64,000 bases of DNA from Lepisosteus oculatus. Taxonomy: Eukaryota; Chordata; Actinopteri; Semionotiformes; Lepisosteidae. Positions 27,005 through 38,000 of this stretch are shown in pieces. The stretch lies in NCBI RefSeq assembly GCF_040954835.1, contig NC_090709.1, positions 39,842,475 to 39,906,474 of the forward strand, in the 5' to 3' direction. How positions within the stretch are numbered: the stretch's first letter is position 1; each line of letters starts with the position of its first letter. The notes under the pieces are model-generated. The model did not search any database. It was not told the DNA's origin and saw nothing but the letters and a program-made list of their open reading frames with translations. A program made the position numbers and the translations under genes.

Positions 27005-27272
27005 GGTGTCCCTGTGGCTCAGGATCTGCGCCTGTGGCTGGGAGGTTGCCGGTTCGAATCCCGCGGCCGGCAGAGGAATCCTACTCCGTTGGGCCCCTGA
27101 GCCAGGCCCTTCACCCCAACTGCTCCAGGGGCGCTGTACAATGGCTGACCCTGCGCTCTGACCCCCAGCTTCTCTCCCTGTCTGTGTGTCTCATGGAGAG
27201 CAGGCTGGGGTCTGGGAGAAGACACATTCCTCATGCAAGAGATTGTACAGGGCTGATAAAGTGATCTGAACT
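27005..27272 (+). mobile_element. tRNA-derived SINE downstream of gene 1
   Basis: Begins GTGTCCCTGTGGCTCAGGAT, with the B-box core GGTTCGAATCCC at 27051-27062, and ends GTACAGGGCTGATAAAGTGA. The equivalent insertion follows gene 2, so it predates that duplication. Confidence 0.88.
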
Positions 27273-27510
27273 CTCTCTTCCATCCTCAGACTCTGAGACA
27301 AACTCTCTGACTGTCTTCAAATCCAAACTCAAAACCTTTCCCACCTGTTGCACCAGGGCCTGTGTCTGATCGCCCTTCACCCAACCTCTATAAACCTGGG
27401 GGCTCTTGGTTGATTTTTTCTCTTACTTTTTCTGCACAGCGTCCTGCTCTTTGGAAAGGTGCTTCAGCGATGAGAGACATCACTGTTATTAAAGGGTATT
27501 TATAGACACA
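27273..27510 (+). mobile_element. Possible LINE 3' end fragment
   Basis: Reads CTGTCTTCAAATCCAAACTC (a VFKSKLKTF-like frame), then TTTGGAAAGGTGCTTCAGCG, typical of the C-terminal codons and 3' tail of CR1/L2-type LINEs. It is short and degraded, and the duplicate copy is at about 33580-33816. Confidence 0.5.
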
Positions 27511-28128
27511 GGATGTGTGCAGACTGGTCACAGGGCCACTGAGGTCGTTTCCTGTGGGTTCAGCTCCTCACCGACTCTCACAGGACAGACAGAAACAGAA
27601 ACAGGTTGAAATGCCCCAAACTCCACAAACACTGTCTCCCCAGAGCTCCTGGGCTCCCAGTGGGGCCCGGCGGCCCGAGAGCCTGGTTCTGCTGGTCCAG
27701 CTCAGGGGGAGAAGTGTCTCTCAGCAGCTCTGGACAGCAGCCCTGCTCCCTCTCCTCACCAGCAGAGTCCTTCCCAGTGACCCGCCAGCAGGACCAGAGA
27801 CAAGAGGGGACGAGGGGCTGAAACACTCCCTGTCGCCCGTCTCCCCGGGGAAGAGGCTGGACAAGACCCTGGATCAGTCAGACAGCAGCAACAGGAGGAG
27901 CGAGACGGGCCTGGATTCCACACCCTGGAGAGAGGAGAGAGAATTCGTCTGGTTTCTTTGTGGAAATGAAGCCCAGAGACTGTCTTCAGCTCAGCTGGAG
28001 CTGTTGTACCTGGAGGTGTACAGAACCTCTTGCTGCTGTATTTCAGACACACTGGCTCTTTCCCAGGGGAATAAACTGTGTTCAGTCACTGTTTCAGTGG
28101 TTGCTGTGCTCAGTTGACTGTCTCAAGT
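27511..28128 (+). other. Duplicated block with a 200-codon open frame, status unknown
   Basis: An open frame runs from 27515 to 28117 and is kept, with few changes, in the duplicate at 33824-34426. I recognise no domain, signal peptide or splice context. Because the two copies are recent duplicates, retention of the frame is weak evidence of coding. Followed to about 28440 by degenerate 30 to 35-bp repeats of GACTCTGTGTCTCAGTGCTG. Confidence 0.3.
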
Positions 28129-28584
28129 GAGATGATGCTTATTGATGGTGTGTACAGTGACTGTATCTCAGTGGATACGTGTTTAGTGACCCTGTGTCTC
28201 AGTGCTGATGGTGTTCAATGACTCTGTGTCTCAGTAGAGATGTGTTCAGTGACTGTGTCTCAGTAGAGATGTGTTCCCTGACTCTGTGTCCCAGTGCTGA
28301 TGGCCTGTGTGCAGTGACTCTGTGTCTCAGTGCTGATAGTGTTTAGTGACTCTGTGTCTCGGTACTGATGGTGTTCAGTGATTCTGTGTCCCAGTGCTGA
28401 CAGTGATCAGTCAGTGACTCTGAGATTCAGTGGTGAACGTGATCACTAATCTCATTAAAAGACCAGCGACAATGAACCTATCAACCAAGTGTGAGATAGA
28501 GGCTGGGTGTGTAGAACACGGAAGTGTGCTGTCTTTACCATATTTGTCTGAACATGCTTCACACTGAATCTAAAAGAGACTCAG

Positions 28585-28709
28585 GCCCAGCAGTGTAAGG
28601 GAAATCACGTCACAGCTCTCAGTATAAGACACTGACTCTCACACCCTGAGGCGCTGTGCTTGTCCTGGAGAGATACAGAGCAGAGAGTGATCACAGGGAC
28701 AGGGTGAGA
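28585..28709 (+). promoter_or_regulatory. Receptor gene 2 promoter
   Basis: Single copy of the conserved promoter block, with GGGAAATCACGTCACAGCTC and the TATA-like GTATAAGACAC, before the signal exon. Confidence 0.6.
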
Positions 28710-31700
28710 ATGAGTGTGGACACTGAGAGAGGACTGCTGCTGGTGCTGCTACTCAACACTGCTCACCTCGGCACAGGTAAGAGCCTCCCTCCTGCGTGAG
28801 AACCGGCGCTGACAGAATAAGGAACCGGTGTGCAGGAGCTCAGCGCAGGAAGTGCTATTTGAAGTCCTGTCCCCAGCGTGCGCCGCGATCGATGTGAGCA
28901 GTTCAGTACCAGACTCGAGAGGTGCTGAACATTATTATTTTACTGGCTAATTCGTCATTGCAACTGTGGAGGAACATGAGCTGACAATCTCTGTGGTACA
29001 GACAGTCAGAACCTGTAGTCTGCTGGTAAAGATTGTGATGCTGTATCTCAGCTCATCAAACAGCAGGTCTTGTCATAGAACAGTGTGTTTCATGAAGCTC
29101 CCTGTTTTGGAAAGAGTTGAGGATAAAGAGAAAATCGGGCTAGTGCTTGTAAAATCCCCTCAGAGAACAGTACTTGAATGAGTATTATTTTTATAGAGCT
29201 TGGTATTCAACAGAGACCTCTACTGACCAGAATGACTCACTGTACCATTTCTCTTTTAATGGGTCTTTTCACGGACCTTTTCCCCCAGGTGACACTGTGT
29301 TTTTCTCCACTGTGGGAGGGAGTGTCACTCTGCCCTGTAGAGGAGTGATCAGGACAGACTGTTCCACAACTACATGGCTCTTCAGCTCCAGACCTCAGAG
29401 AACAGCTGTTGAACTGGTTACTCTGGGGAGGATCGGAGACCAGAAGCCAGGGAGAGTGAGTCTGGGGTCTGACTGCTCTCTGCACGTCCACACTCTCAGC
29501 ACACAGGACACTGGACTATACACCTGTCAGCAGTTTGTCAATGACCAGCAGCAAGGACAGGATTCTCCTGTCTATCTGTCCCTCCTCACCAGTAAGTCTC
29601 TGTCAGTTTCATACCGCCGAATCTCAAATACATTTCTGATCATTCAAATAGGTTTTGTGTTTCTGAAGCAGAATTTTAATGGTTACACAGCCAACACATG
29701 AGTTAAAAAAACAGTTGGATCATAATGTAATAAAATTATTCTCTTGCACTGAAACCCCTTCTAACTTAAAATCCCTGAATTCGTGAGAGCTCTCAATGCA
29801 AACCAAAACAAACCTTTAAAAGGTCACCTCTGTGTCCAAGATAACACAGGTATAGAAACATGAGCTTCACTTTTAGATCACATTAGCAAGATAATCTGTG
29901 AATTACTGCAGTACTCTGCACTGCTTCAGACAAGACATGGAAATCACACTGATAAAGGATCTGTAACTTGGAGTATCTGTGCAACACTGTCTTTAAACTG
30001 GTGCTCACTGACTGCACTGTTCCCTGATACTACACTACCAGCAAACTGACTATTCTCACTCACTCTGAACATGGAAGCCTGTGCTCAGTTTGTTGGGCCC
30101 TCCAGATAGGGGGTGGTCTGTAAACTCTGCACTAAGTGCTACTGTGTGCTGAGGTGGAAAACACTGTGCAGCAGGACAGATGTCTGCAGAAGAGGCTCTC
30201 AGTCCTTCCTGTGCTCCTCAGGGGCCAACTGCTCTGTCCTCTCTGCTCAGCCCTGAGTCAGTCCTACTCTGACCTGTGATCTCGTCTCTCTGTTTCCCAG
30301 TTCAAGTCTCTCCAGGGGCAGAGCTGAGGACCGGCAGCACTGTGACTCTACACTGTCTCCTGGACACTTATCGGGGTCCTGCACTCTGTTTCTCATACCT
30401 ACAAGCATCAATTAAAGTGATCTGGGTGACTGAGACAGGAGCTGAGCTGCAGGGAGACAGATACCAGATCAGCTCCTCTCTCTGCAGCTCCAATCTGACT
30501 GTGAGACTGCAGCCCTCAGACCACAGCAGGCAGTGGAGATGTGATGTAACACAGGAGCGAGCAGTGAAGTTCACACACAGATACTCCACTCCGCTCACAG
30601 GTACAGATTGTATGACTCCTGGACAGAGTGCAGAAATAACTATTTAATTCTTGTTAACATACGTCAAATTGTGCCAAAATTGTTGATTTCTAAAGTGCAG
30701 AATACAAGAAGTATTAAAGATAACAACACCGTCAATCATTTAACAATTAACATTGTGTTCCTGTGGTATAGTGAGGGATTCACAAAGAATTCACTTACTG
30801 TACCTCTAAAACACAATGACAATCAGCTGTCATTTTGCACACTGCAGACCTATCGCAGCCCTTAATCCTCTGCTGGAGAAACAGACTTCCTTCAGTCCCT
30901 GAGAGTGAGCCTGTCTCGTACCAGAGCACACTGACACGAGGACAATGATGTGGGCGTTGCCTTGAGAGGGGTGCAGGAACAGGGGCTTCATTCTCAAGTG
31001 CTGGAGGACACACAGCAGGGTTTAGACTCTAGGACAGTTTGACAAGCACACACCATCAAGAGAAAAGAGTCTGTTCTGTGTGGTTCTCACTACACCTGTG
31101 TTTCTTCACAGACAAAGCAACTGTAGCGACTGAATCAACTTCTACAACAACTCCAACCACAACTTCTAAAACAACTCCAACCACAACTCCTACAACAATT
31201 CCAGCCACATCTCCTACAACAACTTCAACCTCAACTTCTAGAACAACTCCAACCACAACTCCAGGAAAAACTCCATCTACAGTAGGTAATGACCCCTCAT
31301 TCTTAATCCCAGACAGAGGACAGCTCTGAATGCTCTGATTCATTAGTCTTATCTGTGCTCTATTATATCACCTATAGTCGAGCTGGCACTGAGACTGACC
31401 ACTTTCCTCATTGTCCTGATCATCCCTCTGGTCATTGGAGTCACTATCTATACCAAGAGGAGGAACAGCAAACTCACAGGCAAGTAACAGAGCAGTGGAG
31501 TCAGTCTAGAGCAGGTCTGTCCACAGGCTGTAAACTCCAGTAACGGAGCAGTGGAGTCAGTCTAGAGCAGGTCCGTCCACAGGCTGTAAACTCCAGTAAC
31601 GGAGCAGTGGAGTCAGTCTAGAGCAGGTCCGTCCACAGGCTGTAAACTCCAGTAACGGAGCAGTGGAGTCAGTCTAGAGCAGGTCTGTCCACAGGCTGTA

Positions 31701-32269
31701 AACTCCAGTAACGGAGCAGTGGAGTCAGTCTAGAGCAGGTCTGTCCACAGGCTGTAAACTCCAGTAACGGAGCAGTGGAGTCAGTCTAGAGCAGGTCTGT
31801 CCACAGGCTGTAAACTCCAGTAACAGAGCAGTGGAGTCAGTCTAGAGCAGGTCCGTCCACAGGCTATAAAAACCAGTAACGGAGCAGTGGAGTCAGTCTA
31901 GAGCAGGTCCGTCCACAGGCTGTAAACTCCAGTAACGGAGCAGTGGAGTCGGTCTAGAGCAGGTCCGTTCACAGGCTGTAAACTCCAGTAACGGAGCAGT
32001 GGAGTCGGTCTAGAGCAGGTCCGTACACAGGCTGTAAACTCCAGTAACGGAGCAGTGGAGTCGGTCTAGAGCAGGTCTGTTCACAGGCTGTTAACTCCAG
32101 TAACAGAGCAAATTGTGCTTGAAATTCTCACCAGGGACTCTCAGTCTCAGTCCATCAGCTTCAGTTTGTCAGGTGATGGTGATCCTCCTGCTGACTACAG
32201 TCTGATCTGATTCTCCCTACAGAAGACTCGTCTCCTGAGGTGGAACTGGAGGTCCGGTCCCGACTGTGA
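28710..32269 (+). CDS. Ig-superfamily receptor gene 2: V + C2, arginine TM, short tail
   Basis: Tandem duplicate of gene 1, predicting 330 aa. Exons: signal 28710-28776, V domain 29289-29591, C2 domain 30301-30600, stalk 31112-31285, membrane 31378-31479, tail 32223-32269. Phases agree throughout. The V domain has SVTLPC, TTWLF and DTGLYTC with the extra DCST and SDCS cysteines. The stalk is threonine/proline-rich and 58 codons long, twice that of gene 1, and probably O-glycosylated; it lacks the gene 1 cysteine. The membrane segment is the same arginine-containing type (ELALRLTTFLIV). The tail reads EDSSPEVELEVRSRL and stop: a five-base difference from gene 1 puts the shared DNA into another frame. 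There is no tyrosine motif, so an activating, adaptor-dependent receptor is the simplest reading (inference). Confidence 0.85.
31485..32105 (+). repeat. 56-bp minisatellite at the donor of the gene 2 TM exon
   Basis: About 11 units of the 56-bp family, beginning at the splice donor region of the membrane exon as in gene 1. Confidence 0.96.
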
Positions 32270-32862
32270 CAAACGAAGAGAAAGGATGTTAGAGGCCCGT
32301 GTTCCCTCTGAGATGAGCTGAATTCCTGTCAAGTGCATTTTAAATAGCAATATGTAAACTAAAATATGAAGTCAGCTCAGGCAGTGTTGTGACACCTTAT
32401 TCTTCTCTTGGACACTAGGGGGCACTAGGTGACTCATCAGTCAGATACCAGTGAACAGCAGACAGTATCAGTGACCCCTCAGTGTCTTTAACTAGACTGT
32501 GTTCAGACTCGGAGTCTCATGAAGGGATGTTGGGGTGGGAGGTCTGAGCCCTGCGTTTTCACTTGAATTCCGGGCTGGGTCTCTGCTCTGTTCACACTCT
32601 GATTAAACCACGACCTTGACCAGGACCGTGTGTCAGCTAGTGTCACTTGGTCAGGCTGTAGCTGTGGATGTATACTGTCTGCCCCAGCCCTCATACAGCA
32701 GCAGGGCCCAAGGACACACACAGCTAGTTCACCCCGAGTCACAGTGTCTGCGCACACACACACACAGCCTCTCTGCCCTCCTCTCCAGGGGCAGTAAATA
32801 CTGCAGTGGTTTCTGCAGCTCTTAAATCAGACTTCCGGTGAGGAGTGACAGAGATCTTCAAT

Positions 32863-32868
32863 AATAAA
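32863..32868 (+). terminator. Gene 2 polyadenylation signal
   Basis: AATAAA about 590 bases after the gene 2 stop codon, in the same context as that of gene 1. Confidence 0.55.
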
Positions 32869-33310
32869 GACAGAGGTCAGTGTCACAGGAGACATGCTGA
32901 CCCCTCACATGTTTAGATAGACCGACCACAGGAAGCAGGAACTGACAGTGATCTCACAGCGGAGAGCGTTTTCAAGGGCTGGAACGTCTGAACAGACGAG
33001 GAGAGACAGAGGTCCGATGTCTGTGTGAGGACAGGACTTGAGGGGCTCCCTGATACAGATCGGAGTCGGGGCTGTGAGCAGAGAGGAGCTGTCACACCCC
33101 CACAGCTCAGCCCTGTGAGCAGCAGCACTGGAACTCAGGAAACAGAGTGATGTTAAAACAATAAAGGTCTGTTTGATCTCCCTCCCCTTCCTGTGGGTTC
33201 GATGTGACCGGTGCTGTAGTGAGTGTGAACAGGTAGAGGCTGTTGTGCTGGCAGGGATACGAGCTTTCTGTCGCTGTTTCACAGTCTGTCAAGAGGAGCT
33301 CTGGGAGAGG

Positions 33311-33580
33311 GGTGTCCCTGTGGCTCAGGATCTGCGCCTGTGGCTGGGAGGTTGCCGGTTCGAATCCCGCGGCCGGCAGAGGAATCCTACTCCGTTGGGC
33401 CCCTGAGCAAGGCCCTTCACCCCCACTGCTCCAGGGGCGCTGTATAAATGGCTGACCCTGCGCTCTGACCCCCAGCTTCTCTCTCCCTGTCTGTGTGTCT
33501 CATGGAGAGCAGGCTGGGGTATGTGAAAAGACACATTCCTCATGCAAGAGATTGTACAGGGCTGATAAAGTGATCTGAAC
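33311..33580 (+). mobile_element. tRNA-derived SINE downstream of gene 2
   Basis: Duplicate of the SINE at 27005-27272, with the same flanks and a few substitutions. Confidence 0.88.
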
Positions 33581-34890
33581 TCTCTCTTCCATCCTCAGAC
33601 TCTGAGACAAACTCTCTGACTGTCTTCAAATCCAAACTCAAAGCCTTTCCCACCTGTTGCACCAGGGCCTGTGTCTGATCGCCCTTCACCCAATCTCTAT
33701 AAACCTGGGGGCTCTTGGTTGATTTTTTCTCGTACTTTTTCTGCACAGCGTCCTGCTCTTTGGAAAGGTGCTTCAGCGATGAGAGACATCACTGTTATTA
33801 AAGGGTATTTATAGACACAGGATGTGTGCAGACTGGTCACAGGGCCACTGAGGTCGTTTCCTGTGGGTTCAGCTCCTCACCGACTCTCACAGGACGGACA
33901 GAAACAGAAACAGGTTGAAATGCCCCAAACTCCACAAACACTGTCTCCCCAGAGCTCCTGGGCTCCCAGCGGGGCCCGGCGGCCCGAGAGCCTGGTTCTG
34001 CTGGTCCAGCTCAGGGGGAGAAGTGTCTCTCAGCAGCTCTGGACAGCAGCCCTGCTCCCTCTCCTCACCAGCAGAGTCCTTCCCAGTGACCCGCCAGCAG
34101 GACCAGAGACAAGAGGGGACGAGGGGCTGAAACACTCCCTGTCACTCGTCTCCCCGGGGAAGAGGCTGGACAAGACCCTGGATCAGTCAGACAGCAGCAA
34201 CAGGAGGAGCGAGACGGGCCTGGATTCCACACCCTGGAGAGAGGAGAGAGAATTCGTCTGGTTTCTTTGTGGAAATGAAGCCCAGAGACTGTCTTCAGCT
34301 CAGCTGGAGCTGTTGTACCTGGAGATGTACAGAACCTCTTGCTGCTGTATTTCAGACACACTGGCTCTTTCTCAGGGGAATAAACTGTGTTCAGTGACTG
34401 TTTCAGTGGTTGCTGTGTTCAGTTGACTGTCTCAAGTGAGATGATGCTTATTGATGGTGTGTACACTGACTGTATCTCAGTGGATACGTGTTTAGTGACC
34501 CTGTGTCTCAGTGCTGATGGTGTTCAATGACTCTGTGTCTCAGTAGAGATGTGTTCAGTGACTGTGTCTCAGTAGAGATGTGTTCCCTGACTCTGTGTCC
34601 CAGTGCTGATGGCCTGTGTGCAGTGACTCTGTGTCTCAGTGCTGATAGTGTTTAGTGACTCTGTGTCTCAGTACTGATGGTGTTCAGTGATTCTGTGTCC
34701 CAGTGCTGACAGTGATCAGTCAGTGACTCTGAGATTCAGTGGTGAACGTGATCACTTATCTCATTAAAAGACCAGCGACAATGAACCTATTAACCAAGTG
34801 TGAGATAGAGGCTGGGTGTGTAGAACACGGAAGTGTACTTTCTTTACCATATTTGTCTGAAAATGCTTCACACTCAATTTAAAAAAACTC
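33581..34890 (+). other. Second copy of the LINE-like fragment and unknown open-frame block
   Basis: Duplicate of 27273-28565: the LINE-like tail, a 200-codon open frame (33824-34426) and the GACTCTGTGTCTCAG repeats up to about 34745. No gene is recognised. Confidence 0.35.
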
Positions 34891-34892
34891 AG

Positions 34893-35017
34893 GCCCAGCA
34901 GTGTAACGGAAATTGCGTCACAGCTCTCAGTATAAGACACTGACTCTCACGCCCTGAGGCGCTGTGCTTGTCCTGGAGAGATACTGAGCAGAGAGTGATC
35001 ACAGGGACAGGGTGAGA
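34893..35017 (+). promoter_or_regulatory. Receptor gene 3 promoter, upstream copy (3a)
   Basis: Conserved promoter block with GAAATTGCGTCACAGCTCTC and the TATA-like GTATAAGACAC, before signal exon 35018-35084. Confidence 0.6.
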
Positions 35018-38000
35018 ATGAGTGTGGACACTGAGAGAGGACTGCTGCTGGTGCTGCTACTCAACACTGCTCACCTCGGCACAGGTAAGAGCCTCCCTCC
35101 TCAACACACTGCACCTCACAGGACACGTACAAGACACACACTGCAGTCTGATCGTCAGTGTGATTCAGCAGATCAGACAGAGAGAAGACACACACTGCAG
35201 TCTGATCGTCAGTGTGATTCAGTAGATCAGACAGAGAGGAGACACACACTGCAGTCTGATCGTCAGTGTGATTCAGTAGATCAGACAGAGAGAAGACACA
35301 CACTGCAGTCTGATCGTCAGTGTGATTCAGTAGATCAGACAGAGAGAAGACACACACTGCAGTCTGATCGTCAGTGTGATTCAGTAGATCAGACAGAGAG
35401 GAGACACACACTGCAGTCTGATCGTCAGTGTGATTCAGTAGATCAGACAGAGAGGAGACACACACTGCAGTCTGATCGTCAGTGTGATTCAGTAGATCAG
35501 ACAGAGAGGAGACACATCAGATCAGAAACGCTTACAGCCCAGCAGTGTAAGGGAAATTGTGTCACAGCTCTCAGTATAAGACACCGACTCACACACCCTG
35601 AGGCGCTGTGCTTGTCCTGGAGAGATACAGAGCAGAGAGTGATCACAGGGACAGGGTGAGAATGAGTGTGGACACTGAGAGAGGACTGCTGCTGGTGCTG
35701 CTACTCCACACTGCTCACCTCAGCACAGGTAAGAGCCTCCCTCCTGCGTGAGAACCGGCACTGAGAGAATGAGGAACCGGTGTGCAGGAGCTCGGCGCAG
35801 GAAGCGTTATTTGAAGTCCTGTCCCCAGCGTGCGCAGCGATCGATGTGAGCAGTTCAGTACCAGACTCGAGAGGTGCTGAACATTATTATTTTACTGGCT
35901 AATTCGTCATTGCAACTGTGGAGGAACATGAGCTGACAATCTCTGTGGTACAGTCAGAAGCTGTAGTCTGCTGGTAAAGATTTTGATGCTGTATCTCAGC
36001 TCATCAAACAGCAGGTCTTGTCATAGAACAGTGTGTTTCATGAAGCTCCCTGTTTTGGAAAGAGTTGAGGATAAAGAGAAAATCGGGCTAGTGCTTGTAA
36101 AATCCCCTCAGAGAACAGTACTTGAATGAGTATTATTTTTATAGAGCTTGGTATTCAACAGAGACCTGTACCGACCAGAATGACTCACTGTACCATTTCT
36201 CTTTTAATGGGTCTTTTCACGGACCTTTTCCCCCAGGTGACACTGTGTTTTTCTCCACTGTGGGAGGGAGTGTCACTCTGCCCTGTAGAGGAGTGAACAG
36301 GACAGACTGTTCCACAACTACATGGGTCTTCAGCTCCAGACCTCAGAGAGCAGCTGTTGAACTGGTTACTCTGGGGAGGATCAGAGACCAGAAGCCAGGG
36401 AGAGTGAGTCTGGGGTCTGATTGCTCTCTGCACGTCCACACTCTCAGCACACAGGACGCTGGACAGTATGTCTGTCAGCAGTTTGTCAATGACCAGCAGC
36501 AAGGACAGGATTCTACTGTCTATCTGTCCCTCCTCACCAGTAAGTCTCGAGTCAGTTTCATACCGCCGAATCTCAAATACATTTCTGATCATTCAAATAG
36601 GTTTTGTGTTTCTGAAGCAGAATTTTAATGGTTACACAGCCAACACATGAGTTAAAAACACAGTTGGATCATAATGTAATAAAATTATTCTCTTGCACTG
36701 AAACCCCTTCTAACTTAAAATCCCTGAATTCGTGAGAGCTCTCAATGCAAACCAAAACAAACCTATAAAAGGTCACCTCTGTGTCCAAGATAACACAGGT
36801 ATAGAAACATGAGCTTCACTTTTAGATCACATTAGCAAGATAATCTGTGAATTACTGCAGTACTCTGCACTGCTTCAGACAAGACATGGAAATCACACTG
36901 ATAAAGGATCTGTAACCTGGAGTATCTGTGCAACACTGTCTTTAAACTGGTGCTCACTGACTGCACTGTTCCCTGATACTACACTACCAGCAAAGACTAT
37001 TCTCACTCACTCTGAACATGGAAGCCTGTGCTCAGTTTGTTGGGCCCTCCAGATAGGGGGTGGTCTGTAAACTCTGCACTAAGTGCTACTGTGTGCTGAG
37101 GTGGAGAACACTGTGCCGCAGGACAGATGTCTGCAGAAGAGGCTCTCAGTCCTTCCTGTGCTCCTCAGGGGCCAACTGCTCTGTCCTCTCTGCTCAGCCC
37201 TGAGTCAGTCCTGCTCTGTGACCTGTGATCTCGTCTCTCTGTTTCCCAGTTCAAGTCTCTCCAGGGGCAGAGCTCAGGACCGGCAGCACTGTGACTCTAC
37301 ACTGTCTCCTGGACACTTATCGGGGTCCTGCACTCTGTCTCTCATACCTACACTCTTATACAGTGAGCTGGGTGACTGAGACAGGAGCTGAGCTGCAGGG
37401 AGACAGATACCAGATCAGCTCCTCTCTCTGCAGCTCCACACTGACTGTGAGACTGCAGCCCTCAGACCACAGCAGGCAGTGGAGATGTGCTGTAACACAG
37501 GATCGAGCAGTGAAGTTCACACACAGATACTCCACTCTGCTCACAGGTACAGATTGTATGACTCCTGGCCAGGGTACAGAATTAACTTCTCAATTCTCAA
37601 TGTCACAGGTGTTTTCTTCTCTCAATGGGCAATGAGATCCTTCATTCATACAGTCAAACCAACCTTTGGTTTCTACAGCACAGAGCACAACAAGTACTAA
37701 ATGTATTATCACCTCGACTCTTAAAGTAAGATCCCAATTAAGAAGAATTAACAACCGGTAATTCACCCATAATTAATTTACAGTATGTCTACGAGACAAT
37801 GACAGTCTGCTGTCATTTTGCACACTGCAGACCTATCGCAGCCCTTAATCCTCTGCTGGAGAAACAGACTTCCTTCAGTCCCTGAGAGTGAGCCTGTCTC
37901 GTACCAGAGCACACTGACACGAGGACAACGATGTGGGCGTTGCCTTGAGAGGGGTGCAGGAACGGGGGCTTCATTCTCAAGTGCTGGAGGACACACAGCA

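Noticed and set aside
27005-27080. Possible tRNA gene (A-box and B-box present)
   Set aside because: The B-box lies in a SINE head found three times in the window with the same body and tail. The tRNA-like part is degenerate and does not fold as a full tRNA by eye.
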